Assembly: GCA_001949185.1 (NCBI GenBank)
Contig: BDGG01000016.1
Location: forward strand, 558,001 to 622,000
Origin: Ramazzottius varieornatus
Lineage: Eukaryota > Tardigrada > Eutardigrada > Parachela > Ramazzottiidae
DNA: 64,000 nucleotides
Reading direction: 5' to 3'
The number at the start of each line of letters is the position of its first letter. Within the stretch, counting starts at the first letter, position 1. Shown one piece after another: positions 24,701 through 37,400 of the stretch. The position numbers and the translations under genes are program-made. Below the pieces are notes generated by a model. It did not search any database. It worked only from the letters and a program-made list of their open reading frames with translations, and was not told the DNA's origin.

Positions 24701-27593
24701 CCAGCAGTGTACGTAAGCAGAGGCTTAAGCAAAAAAGCGCCAACAGATAAGGTGTTGCTCATTGGTGAATACTTTGACATATCACGCACTAAGGGACTGT
24801 CATGGACATCGATACTCAAAACTTCGAAAAATCTATCACGATACAATACTTTACTAAAATGTTCGTCGGCAAATTCAGCCAGATCGTTTCCCCAAGCTGC
24901 GCACGCTCTCAACCACCACAATGCACTGATGCGCCACTTGGGATGGCGACCTGGGTGAAACCATCAAATTTTGCCGACGACCCACGAGTGGTGTTTTTTT
25001 TAACGACCGGAAATGAGACCTTGGAAAATAAACTTTCTCATTTTTTCGGTCGCTTTAATAAGGTCCTATAATCCGTTCATTGAAAATTATGAATCGAAAG
25101 TTATTGGTTCGGAAAATCCGATAACGAGAATATGACCGCTTAGTGACTGATTGCCAGCGAATAAAAGATTGATTTATTCTGGACAGTTCTAGGTTTCAGC
25201 GATAAGATACCCTTGTCCGTTCTATCAGAACGTCCCATGCGTCAGTATACGCAGCCGGCTCTTCTTGAAAGTGCGAACATGCAAGGTTTTTACTCTGCGT
25301 TATTATCACTTGCGAACTTTGAACAGGAACCGGTTTTACGATTTAGGCTCATAAAAGAGGGATCAGACGGCTGTTTTTAGGGAAGGGCCATATCTGTGCG
25401 AGGCATTGTTCAGCGGAAGGCAGGGGAAAATATTGTCGTTTCCTAAACCGGTTAGTAGTCCAAGAACTGGCGAGCCAAGTTATTTTGTCGTCGTGCGGTT
25501 AGAACGAAGCACCCAAGCAATCATCGAAGATGCCGTCAAGGGCAAATAGCGCATGTTTGGATTGTCGGACGACATGGCTCTCTGTATATACGCAATAGTG
25601 ATGATCCAGCACACCACATAATGATATGGCGATTGAGCTGCTTTTTTGTGATTATTATTCAATAATACATTGTACAAACAGTTTCACAACACGAGACGAT
25701 TGCCGGCCCAACGAATATTCTTCCAACGCCGTCGGCAATTGTCACTTTTTCCGTGCTCAGCTGATTTTTGCCGGCTTGAAGTATCATTGCAGCAGTACAA
25801 GAAAGTCAAAGCTAAACATAGCCCTCATGCAGTATGTTTAATTCCGATTATGATTACATCTGTCATTGGCGGAGCCAGTAAATTGCTCATTGCTGTTACC
25901 TTACCCATGGTTATCGATTGTTATAATTTGGCAACAAATCTTCACTTTACGACCCACTCTGACGGTCTCACCCGGCTGCACCTGCTGACCGTTCCCAGCA
26001 TGACGCCCAGCTGATTCGTGCGAATATGGTGGCACGCTGGTCAGCTGGCCAACTCACCTGAAAACAGGCTTGGCGAAATGCGTGGGTGTTACGCATACGA
26101 ATTTCCTTGTCTCCATTGGGCATTGGCCAGTGTGACAACACTTTCCGGTATGCGCTACTCCTACTACGCCGGCATACTGCAACTCGTGTGCTGCCCAGTT
26201 CCGTAATTTACCCAGTCAGATTCTGTCTCATTTCAAGCATTTGCTTCTAATGTTCGCCTGGGATGGATCTTCTTGAAGTGCGGCTGCCGAAAATTTCTAC
26301 AAATTTTCTACGTACAAATTTGGCGACACTGGTTTTCGGTTTTTCGGATTAGTTCCGTCTCAATTTTTTAGGAGACGTTTCCGAGTTCTGTCAAGGTGTC
26401 TTTGGAGATTCCCTCACGTGCCAACATTTTCATAATTTTATGAGCATAATAAACAGAGAGCCATCAGCTGTGAGTTACGCGCACGTTTGCCTCGTAATCT
26501 TGTAAGCCAGTCGCAAAGACGTCAATATTATGGCGGTGAAGATTGAGGCACTTTTCTTTTCTCAACGCTATCCACTGCCAGGTTCGACAAAGAGAAACAA
26601 CTCCCTTCAAGGAGCGCTTTCTCCCGTTTACGCAATTCGGCTCTTAAACTTTGCCACAGACGAGGGAAAAGCTCGTTAATGGTTTCTCTGCGGATGCCGG
26701 GCCGGATGAATTCATCGGGGAAGAGAGAGCGGAAGGAGATCGTAAATGGCCGAGAATGAGATGAGGAAACCAGCCCTGTCAGTTAGCTCGTGGAATTTCA
26801 CTAGATTTCTATCCTACTGTGAAGTCTTCTAATTAAACCGAGGAATGGATAACCTGGGGGAGGAAGTGACAGTCGGCTTCTCAAATGACTCTCGTTTTCT
26901 TCGCGAGGAACCAACGAACGAAAATTACCAAAAGCAAAGGCAAAGATTTCTTCGCATCATACAAACAAAGGCAAATAAAAACTAAAGAATTGACAAGCTA
27001 TGTGTCTAAGTCGTATAAAAGTATAAGAATAATTCCGATATCAAGAGAATAAAACCGAACATCGGCTCTAATATCCGTCATCAGCATCGACATGACTCGT
27101 GTGTGCAATTAGCGGCAGCAAAGAGAGAAAAACAAAAGCTAAAGAAGAGCGAAGACTAGTATCCAAGTGACCAAAACAGTCTAAGATGATGTGAGCGATG
27201 ACCATGTGAAGAAATGTCCAAAAATGAAAATGAAAAAACCCCGCGAGAAATTGGTCAAACTTAACCAACGATTTCCATTCTTCCATCTTCTAGGTAGAAA
27301 ATTAATAATTAAGAAAAGAAGAAAACTATGGTATGGACTGTGATCTGTTCGAATAACTTTAGGGGCGACTAAACACATATCACCGGAAGGCAGAGAAAAT
27401 GGGCTCTGTAACGGTCGGAATGACGTCCGATTCTCTCTTCCGGTATCTCTGTCTCTTTGTGGATCAACTAGGCTTTGCTTATCGAGTCAAGGAACGCGGA
27501 CAATCTCTCTTCTCCCACTCGTACAACTATTATTATCATTATCCTACAAAAAGATCAATTCCATCACGGCATTCCCGCCGACTTCCTCCTTCT
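21727..27593. other. Long gene-poor region
   Basis: No recognisable gene across about 5.9 kb. A plus-strand frame at about 22150-22483 (FRVARRSSAPTLYYLDEQNF) reads protein-like but is unassigned and lacks a clear start. One copy of the short palindromic element lies at 24860-24982. Otherwise only short, unsupported frames. Confidence 0.5.
24860..24982. repeat. Short palindromic MITE-like element, copy D
   Basis: Starts TTCGTCGGCAAATT and ends AATTTTGCCGACGA, with the inner AAGCTGCGCACG and GTGCGCCACTTG-like core (ATGCGCCACTTGGG). This is the best-preserved intergenic copy, with matched outer ends. Confidence 0.8.
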
Positions 27594-29026
27594 TCACATA
27601 TCGTCCAGGCCATTGTGGACAACCGACGAAGTGGGCCACCATTGATCAGAAGGATCCATCGCTTCCTCGAAATCCTTGTACAAACTCGAAGCGCTAATAC
27701 TGGGGACTACAAAAGCAAAAACAGGCACAAATTAGCTACTGGCCATACTGACCAGATCAGGAGGGGGCTGAAAACACACTTCCACATAGCACTGAGTAGG
27801 ACCAAACTCGCACACGGAAACGAATATGACTCAATCAAGAAGGTACGCCAATCAACCACCCCGTAACGAAAATCAAGCGCAATGCAAATCAACCGAGTAG
27901 GACAAGTGAAAGCCTACTGAACCGACAGGACAAACAAGTGAGTAGGACAAGGTCGCCCGTTGGGCACCCAACACGCAAATAAACAGAAGAGGGTAAACTT
28001 ACGTGATCCGTAGGTTTCATCAGGCCAGAACACGTGTCCGGACTTTGGCGAGACTGAAGCGGGACTAGTTGAGTAGGGAGAGCTGGAGAAGCTGGCCAGG
28101 CTATTTCCGCAGCTGCCCATGTCGAAACTTTGGTCAGAAATGGAGGTGAAGTCTTCGGGCACGGCCTGGAAGGCACACAGAGAAATTGAACGGGTCCGTG
28201 CCGCTGCTGCAGCTACTAATGAGGCACTGGACAGTGGCGAAGTGGATGGGCTCTTGACAACGTCAGCCGTGAAGCGCACCTGACTCAGCTTGGACGTCAC
28301 CTGCTCGACGAGATTCTGTTGCTGGGTGGCCTGCGCCGACTCGTCGGGGTAGTGGACGAAGTGGCAGCGTGGGCCGTAGGCACACAATCCCGTCGCGTGG
28401 AAGGACCTGCACTTCTCCGTCTTGTACTTGGGATGACGGTTGACCGTTCGCAGATCCCAAGTCCCGTGAGCAAACTGGCACTTCTCTCCATATTTACAAT
28501 GACCAGCTTCCAGGAAGGCACGACACAGCTCGGTCTTGTAGCGGTTGGGCGATTGTTGAGCCTGATTCTCCTGCTGCTGCTCTTTCAACAGCTCCCGTGG
28601 GCCTTTGGAGTCGCTGCGCGATCGCTCAACTTTACGATGCGTCGTGGGAGAGCTGCCGGCGGTGCTGATGGCACACGAGCTGACGCCGCTGCTGCATTGC
28701 TCGGTGAAGTCATCCGACTCGTAAAAGACGTCGTTTAGACTGCGTTGCGGGAAGTTGTTGGAAGAGTGGGACCCAAAAGGCTTGCGCGAGTTGACGTTGG
28801 TGCGTTGAGGCTGAGCGGGAGATGTAGCGACGGAGTGACGGCGGGGCGAAGCGGCAGCCAAGAGAGCGAGGTTTTGGCCGTACTGCTCGCCAGCGGTCAG
28901 TGGTGACCCGTAGTGGTCGCCATGGAGCGTTGTGGCGTGGCTGCCGCCAGACAGGGTGGCGCGTGTGGTCGCAGGCGGCGCGTAGCGGGGTGACGGCTGA
29001 TGCATGGCAGGCGGCTGCGGCGACTT
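27594..29026 (-). CDS. ZFP36: Tristetraprolin/TIS11 CCCH zinc-finger mRNA-decay factor
   Basis: Binds AU-rich elements in mRNA 3' UTRs and recruits the deadenylation machinery; cytoplasmic and nuclear. Exons on the minus strand: 29026-28003 and 27706-27594 (stop TGA), joined in phase. The frame is open at the acceptor at 29027, so at least one 5' exon is missing. Two tandem CCCH fingers are intact: a YKTELC lead-in with C-x8-C-x5-C-x3-H, and a YKTEKC lead-in with the same spacing, separated by the normal 18-residue linker. Upstream lies a Ser/Gln-rich region with RSRSDSK; downstream are Ser-rich tracts typical of phosphoregulated family members. The last exon encodes [19 protein letters not shown] and ends HNGLDDM. 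I do not see the vertebrate-type C-terminal CNOT1-binding motif. The flanking genes are unrelated. Confidence 0.9.
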
Positions 29027-32000
29027 CTGTCAAACATACAAAGGAAAAGACGGCTTCGTTAGATGCACGGCTACTCATTGACACAGTTCCATCCAAACAC
29101 ACTTGAGCTTCCCACGCTGGCTTCCGGAAATATCCCAAACTTTAGAATACGCGCTTCACCCTTGGCATTGGGCCAAAAGGCGTAGGAACAACGCATGCAC
29201 ACCACAACAATGGCATAAGAAGTGAAGTTTAATTGTTATATTAAGTCACACCATCGCCTCTTGCAAAAGACAATGGGACTTACATCAGCTGTGGTTGAGT
29301 GGTGAAATCCCAAGCGCGCGTAGCGAAGATATTATTCCGCAGTTACTTCCGGTTGAGGATATTCCGCACCAGCATTAGAAGTGAAAGAAGAAAATCTCCG
29401 GAAAAATGACAGCACAATGGGGGGAGCATCAACACGTCGCGTCAAGGGCCGAGGAAAAAATAACAAGCAACATGGAAACATGAAACGCAACATTTGAGTC
29501 TTTTGGAGAAAAGAACAACCAGAATGCGATATCTTGGCCGGGGCTCACTGGAAAATGAACGCAATGGAGTGCCGGCAGGGAATAGCGTAAGCGGAGAAAA
29601 TTGAAGGCTCAGCTGTCGTTGTACAATACGTGCAAGTGGAGGGGGTGGAGCCGGCGAACGAGGGTCCTTGGTGATGATTGGCTCGGCGCAGAGTGAAATT
29701 GGTTACACTCCTTCACCCATAGCCAGTCACAAAAGCCTTCTTTGTTTCTGCCTGAAGCCCTGCTTCTTGTCACGATGTATGAGTAATATGGTGTATGACT
29801 ACCACTGCTCAGTGCTTACTAAGAAGCGATGGCGTCATCCACTAGCTATTATGCCCACTCTCTTTAATGTTGGCCCTCTTCAGACAATTATGCGCTCTTT
29901 GTTTGATTTTTGCGTAATCTCGTTAACAAGGCTCACACCAGAGCCACCACAAAGAAAATAATGAATTATTGGGGTAATGTTTTAGCGGTGATAAGGTTAT
30001 GTACTTTGACGGAATTTGTTGGAACAGCGCACTGGGGTAGACTACGAAGAAAATGTATCGATGGGCGTCTTGCTGGTGGGAGTTTTCTGACGAATTTGTC
30101 ATACTGGATTCTTAATGGTGCTTGCTCATGACGATAACTGCGGCTTTGGTACGGTGAATGCATAAATGAAAAAGTAGTCTAACTTCTCTTTGATTTATTA
30201 AGGTAAAAAAATATATTACGTGTAAAAATGATGAAAATCAAAAATGGCCGCTGGGTCCCTAGCCTGTACTGATCGCACTGCGCCACCGATAACGACGCGT
30301 AGATTTTCAACGCAAGATTTCTGCGCCTGCTGAAATGTCCAATGTCCGATTACCTGCTATGTATAGAGTGTACGAAATACACCGATGTGACCGATATGAC
30401 TTTTTGTCACTAAGAATAATATGAGGGTTGCTAGTAGCTGCAAGATATGACACTTTAGCGCGTCGACGTGACATGCAACGAGGAGATTGAGCCCAGATTG
30501 CCATGGGTGATTGAAAGAAGGCCCTGCTTAACAAGGTTTGTTGCAAGTTAAATGCACTCTTGACGCTTTGTCTTCTTCGGTCTCTCCCTCCTTTTGACTT
30601 GGACTTTCCTTCGAAGGCACGCAGGAAGTCCTCACGACGAACTGTCTGATCGATGGCCCCGCGCTTGATGCTCGGAAAGCCCAACGTGACACGCGCACTT
30701 CTTGCGATGGCGACAAGGGATAAGATAGAGTTTTTTACGGTCCAGATGAGAGATAAACGACGTAAACTGCAGATTGCAATAACGTGGGTTCTTGCCATCA
30801 AATTGAAACAGCGAACCCAGCGCGGCGAGATCGACCGCTCGAACCCAACTGGGCGAATTTTTTGAAGAGGCTGGGACCTTAGTTCTTGCCCCCCGACATT
30901 CCGCGGATCTGGTCATCATTGGTTTTCCTCCACCACATGTAACGTAAAACCGGTTTATTAGCTCATCGCGGGCTGCTTACGTATGCATAGTGTTTCGTAA
31001 AAAGAACTGCTGTGGTACGAGTGTGTGTGTGTAGACTTGGGCACATAAGAGATGGAACATGGTGGTGGATGGGAGGCTAACTGGGTAATTGAACATAACA
31101 ACTTTTGCCTAGGCGCTTCGAGTCGCCAGATCAATTACGTCGTAGCCAAGCAGAAAAAATTACGGCTTTGCCTTTTTTCGCTCCACTTATGCATTTCGGT
31201 GTTGGCAAGAGTGTCGTCGTTACAGCGTAACGTTACAGCCATCTTTCTTTGCTTCATTTCAGTCTCGCACTGTTGTTTCCTTCCAAGTTTTCAAGAACCT
31301 TCAGTACAGCACATGTGTTTTCTCGAAAAATTTCTCACTTGATATTCAACTAGACGGAACGTGGTCATGCCGCGCAAATATCGCGCTGAGTAAGCAAGAT
31401 TAATCAGAAAGAGATTCGCACTTTGTGTCTATATACCCAGTTCGACCCATCATTCAACTTTTCCTTGACATGATAGGGGCATCTTTGTGGAGGGAAACCG
31501 TGCCGGCTGTTGATGACAGCGCCACCGCGTAATTTACAGCGGAGCGTATTGTATAGCGAGCTTAGGTTTATTACCGGCAATCGCAACTCCAAAGGTGGTA
31601 AAGATTACGTTGTATCAAAAGATTTTCTGCGTGTAAAATCGTATTCGCAGAAAATTTTAGCACAGTGATGCTAAAAGTGTCAAGGTCATAAACAGGTCGG
31701 TCGAACGGAAACTACCGCAAGGCACCAATACGGTTTCTAGATTGTCGACGTAAATAAATAGCTCCAGGACGCTCTTCACGCGCCAACGAAACGTGTTTTG
31801 TTCCGCTGCGCATCATAACTAATTTTTGGCACCACGAAATTATTGACGCAAGCTTTTGCTGCATTACGCAGCGCTGGAAACAGCGAAAAACGAGGCCTTG
31901 TCACTCAAAACTTCAAAAGTTGTGTTAATACTAACTGCGCACCCAGTAATTAACTTTCGAATATTGTAGTCTGAATGAATAAAGAATTTCCATTGAATAT

Positions 32001-34440
32001 TACATCGACCGAGATATGGTTATAATTCATTTATAAATAGTTGTATACAACGAGGCTGATGGAAGATTTTCTTGCGGTCTCCCAAAATAAGTCAACCAAG
32101 ATAAGCCTATTAAGGACGAAACTACGCACTGGGAAAACAGTAAAGAATCAAGGCTAAATCAGCTGTCAAAATTCGATACATATAAAATTATTCTAAATGG
32201 AATTTCAATCGCTTTGCATGCTTATTACAACCTACTGAACCTAGCTGCAATTAACTGAGGCAGGTTGGCGCTAAATTTGCGATTGAAGTCGGCATTGACT
32301 GATCTAGTCCCATCCGGTGCCCAGCATCCAGGGAACCCGAGCCACCTGAAAATGGAAACGTGTTTCATCACGGAAGGGATGAAGAGGGGCTCTCGATCAG
32401 GAGGTCTACCGATTGATTTCTCTGACATGACCATTGCTTTGCTTGAGCTCGTATACTTGGTATCATCTGAATTATTGGTGAGTGTTTACGGTTAGACGGT
32501 CAAAAGTCTTGTCAAATTCTACCACGAAACGTGCACATCAGTATACCTCCTTTGTTATCAGCCTGTTTGCTTTGACTCCAGGGTCCACGCGACCATTAAT
32601 ATTGATGCGCCCTGGTAAACGTTCGGCATTTTGAACTGTTTTGACGATGAAAGCATAAATGACTTTTTGAAGCTCAGGCTTAGCTAACCCACGCATTCTG
32701 GGCAGGACGCTATGCGCGATGATCACATGGGTAACGTGATTTGCAAATATGGCACGCGATGAGCATTCTGAAAGGCCTCATTTTGCCTTGTATACTTTAT
32801 CCCGCGTAAGTATTTAATTGAATAAACGGCCACAATTGACGCTCCACAAAGACCCAGGAATCCAGGCATCGGAGACCTCGAGGGACCTCCGCGCAGGAGA
32901 GCGATAGAACAAGAGAGAAAAGAACGCTCTCTGCCTTTTCTCTACGGAATTGTCCATGCCTTGGCTTTGCCCAGAAGTTTCCCCAGGCTATATTGTAGTA
33001 AAATGCCAAAAACTGTTTTGTTTGTCGGAGCTCTTGCGCCACAATCTGCGCTTCCGGATATCATCCACTGGTTTCGGAAGTGTTAGCGAGGTTTCAGCGA
33101 AACAGGGAGCCAAATGACTCAAAATGCCGTGGACTGGCAGTTTGATCAAGCGCACTCACACAAGGTTTGTTCAAGGGCTCAACTTCCTCCTCAAGCTTCT
33201 AACGAAGGAGCCTCAGGCGGAGGAGTAGTCAGGTGAATGGATTTTACGCCCTTGACTTGCTCTCGAACGGCTTTGGGGATCTTCCAATCTTCGCAGGAGG
33301 AAGGATCTGACTGTACTCATGCATGGTAATGAATTTCCAGAAAGGTGCTTCAAGCATGGCATGTGCAAGCGAATAATCCCCGTTTATGGTCTTCCAAAGC
33401 AGCGACGCAACACTGGAGTACGATTTCGCTGTGAATTTTTTTCGGTCATCAGAGTACCAAGATAGATCACGTAGTGCCAGTGAGAGAAAAGTGATTTATG
33501 ATCAGGAGGCGTATCGCTGGTTACGTGACAGTCATATTGTTTCCTGGATCATTGTTAGACAGCAGCAACCACGGTTATTTCGGTTCTGCCTTCCGGGCCC
33601 GAAAAAAACAACACAAGGTGGATGGGTAACCATGTGTGACAACTTCCTGTTGTGCTTCGACGTGAGTTATCATTAGCTGTCTAAATTTTCCCTCTTGACA
33701 GAGGCAACTCGACTTTTATCTCTTCGTATTCATATTTTTGTCACACAAGGCAACTTAAAGCTTAGAAATGGTCGGCCATAAAATACCGAATTACCCAGTT
33801 GTACGATCACGATCATTCATGAGATTCCTACTCCGTGTGTGCCCCACTTCAAGAGGAGGACAGGCACATGACATCGATGCCCACATCCTCATTGAAAATG
33901 ATGCCCTCCGAGAATTAATCTCACTCACTTCCTCCATAAAACTTTCTAATCAGAGGAAAATGACAGGTCTGTGTGACAGCGATCCCGTGATCAGGCGTAG
34001 CAGAAGGTAACGCAGTCCGGATCGAACGGAAGCCCGATGCTGCGTGACATGATATAACTCCTGCCCCTTGGTATGACAAGGACTCCAGTGGCCCATTCAA
34101 ACTGCAACAGAGGAAGTACTAATCGTAAATCGTGTCCCAAGACTACCGCGGGGGCAAACAGAAAAGACTTCATCTGCGAGGTCTGTGGCGAAAATTAGAC
34201 TTCACGAAATGCTTTAGGCAGCTTCCTGTTGACCATTGTACACGTCCGCGCTAATCTGGAACGAACCTGAACAGAAACGATCCTTTTGTTCACAGCTACC
34301 TCAAGTCGAATGATTGACGCCTAGCACTTGATTGAGCCTACTCTTGCTGAGCAGAAAACAGACGTTTTTGTTTCATCGGCGCAATTGGGCAGAAACGTCG
34401 TTTCTTCCTGTTAGCGAGCTGTGTATGCTGACGAAGAAAA
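29027..34440. other. Gene-poor region
   Basis: Probably begins with the 5' intron or first exon of the ZFP36-like gene (none identified). Otherwise short frames without family resemblance, one reverse-transcriptase relic at 32480-32726 (minus) and a small GT-rich run near 31020. No RNA gene recognised. Confidence 0.45.
32480..32726 (-). mobile_element. Reverse-transcriptase relic (motif A region)
   Basis: Minus-strand reading gives a GRVDP...ANRLITKEVY stretch, a stop and a frame change, then VEFDKTFDRLT. The latter resembles motif A of non-LTR reverse transcriptases (VDFxKAFDRV). Stops and frame breaks make it a fossil. It is too short to assign to a clade. Confidence 0.4.
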
Positions 34441-37400
34441 ATGTCAGAAGCATCGGCACATCCAGAGATATCGAAGCTATGTCTGCTGGAAGCGTTTGGG
34501 GACGTTTACATGCTGCAAGGCCGGAATCAGCTGAAACAGCTGCGATCGAGTTTGCAGATGAAGAAAGTCGCCTTCGCCAGCCAAAGTCGAGATGTTCTGT
34601 ACGCCATAGGATCCGACTTGAAGGTAAGCGTCAAAACAAAACGATGATGTTGTGCAAGGGGACAGTCTATTGAAATATTCTATTGCAGGCTTACGTTTGG
34701 GTTTCGCAGCCCGAAGTCCCGATACGACAGGTGGTTGCCATCTACGAAAACCAACGCTGGACACCTACACGAGGCTTTTCCGATTCTCTTCTCCCGACTG
34801 ACCGGTGAGTACGGTCTTTGCGTATCCTCCAATCCGACAACCTTGTTCTGGATGTTGGTTCGATGGGTGAATGATCGATAATGGAAGATTGTTGAATACT
34901 TCATCTCGGTGAGTGACGTCATGATCGTTAGAAACACGTCACGTAGTTTTTGTTGTTCTTTAACTGCCGCTCGCAGTGACATCATGCGCACCTTTACTGG
35001 ATGAACGAGACCGGAAGTACCTTATTACGCTCTCCGCAATGCCACGAACGCTGTATTTCTTTCTGTTATCAGATACGCCTGGTCGGATGAATCAGGACGA
35101 CTGCATAGGACTAAAGACACAGCTGGCCTGCCTTCAGATTATTGGAGGTTCGAAAGGAACGTTTGGGAGATCGACGAGAGTTTCAACGGTCAACTCCTGG
35201 GGCCGGAAGTGCGTTGGACATTAGCCGTTCTGACTTTACACAACAGTCTTCCGGTAGCTTTTGGCTTTTCTATGATGCGTTCTTATTGAGACTCTCTTTG
35301 CAGGGATGGAATTATGCTATTGACTTCCCAGCGACTTACACACCCGAAAAGAGATGGAACTCGATGGTTCGACGACGCCGATGGCTCCGCAGCTGTCGCT
35401 ACTACGGCACAGAGCTGTGGGCGCCTCTCGTTGTCGGCGACCCAGCTGAACGTGGTCTGTCCTTCATCGATATCAGCGCCGGTGGTTGTGATGTATCGTT
35501 CCCTGACGGCCACAGTCAGCTTTTGGTTTGGGCAGTGTCCACCGACGGCGACATTTTCATTCGTACCCTGTGCAATCGATCCTCTGCGTATCACGGATCT
35601 TCGTGGATGATGGTAAACCTTCCTGACAAAGTTGAAGTCAGTCAAGTATCGTGCAGCCCAGCGGAAGGCGTATGGGCTGTCACCGCGACTGGCTGGGCTT
35701 TAGTCCGAACAGGTATAATATTGCAGGAGAAAAGAAGGGTGTTCGGCAAACGAAACCCACAAAATCGTCATCTCCAGCGGCGCACGTATTCATTGCTGTA
35801 AGCTGAAAGAGTGCGCCACTTGGGATAACCATCCTGTATGTTTCGTTTGCCGCGATAGAACAGTCAAGTAAAATTCCGAAGTTTGCTTCCGTTTTAGGGA
35901 TTAGTCGGGATAACCAATATGGTACCGGGTGGGCGATGGTCGAGCCTCCACTCAACGGACTCATCACCTTGACGCAGGTTGCAGTAGGTCCTACTTCCGT
36001 GTGGGCGCTGGGGAAGGGTGGCTCGGTGTGGTTCAGACAGGGAGTGAAGAAGGAAGTGCCGACTGGGGTAGCGTGGGTGGATATTGAGTGGTTGAGCTGC
36101 TCGGCCATCACGGTCAGCAGGAACGGTGAGGTCTTTGCGTTGGGTACGGAAGACAGGCAGGTGTACTGGCGAACCGGGGTGGGCCTGGCGGAACCTCATG
36201 GAAGAAAGTGGCGGATGATGGGCTTCAAGTCGCCAGTTCACCTCCCGAACGAACCATCAAGGTAAAGAAGTCTATCATCAAGGCGATGAGGCAAACGAAA
36301 AGGCGGAACGAAGTTGGAATGTGGTAGAATTAAGTGTGATAACCAAGTAAGAATGTTCCACTTGACTAATATTCTAACACGAGGAAAAAGAACAATAGTA
36401 GGAGATCAATCACGTAGAAAAACGGCGGAAATGAAAAAGGTGAAGATGTTCAGAGAACGAATAACCGACATACAGGGTGATCACGCCAAGTGACTACCAC
36501 CTTGTTATCTTCACGGCTCTGTCAAATGAGTGTGTGTTCATCCTCATTACTATTTCTCTTTGATTAAGCACTACTTTTTCCACCTTTCGAAAATAACTTG
36601 CACTGTAAAAATGTTTCTGGGAAGTCTAAGCTCGACCGGAGACTGGGGAAGGTGCATGGAGGAAGCTGCTCCGGAGCGAACTTTTCGCTCCTTCTTACTC
36701 CGCAAAAAATTCGTATCTCACTCGTTAACGCCTTGGCATTCAAACTGCCCGTTGGAAGTTGTTCAACTGTAGTTTAGCTAGCGAAAAAACTATGCTGTGT
36801 CATCGTACCGCGCGTTGATCGAATGATACAACAAACTCAATAAAATCGTGGCGAAATATAGGGCGGACGACAGAAAGCAAAGGTTCTCGAAATGGTTTCG
36901 ATCTTTTATCGACTAACAGAATCACGAAACGGTAGGTGACTTCATGGGCTATACGAGACGAGAACTTTTCTGAATACATCGAGCGGAGCTCAATCGCAAA
37001 AACACTTTCCGGAAAAACCGAGTTTGCCTGAACCAACAACTTTTTCAGCTTTTGAAGAAATTTTAAATTTTTTTTATCAAACTCTCTGAAGAAAGCTCGC
37101 GGTGTCAGTAGAAACAGTAGTTGATACGAAGACTGAGCTACATGGGCAGTTATAGTAAGTCTAATTTCTTGGTTTGGAGCCAAAGTTACGATTTTTGTAA
37201 CGAGGAGTGGTTTCCCGGCAAACCAGCGAAATCGGCGGTTTTAACTCTTTTGTAAGGCTTGTTTCGCACTCCTACGATCTATCTCAACTTTCGGAAACAA
37301 CCTAAATTGTTGGAAGTCTGTCAAAGGCAAATTGAGGTTGATTACCTACACACGGGGGTCCAGAGACCCCGTTTTGTTCATGCTGAAAAGTATTCCCCAC

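Noticed and set aside
30307-30919. 164- and 95-codon minus-strand frames
   Set aside because: Different frames overlap each other with no motif; low-complexity basic composition only.
33386-33676. 96-codon plus-strand frame
   Set aside because: No domain, no splice partners and no homology I can recognise.
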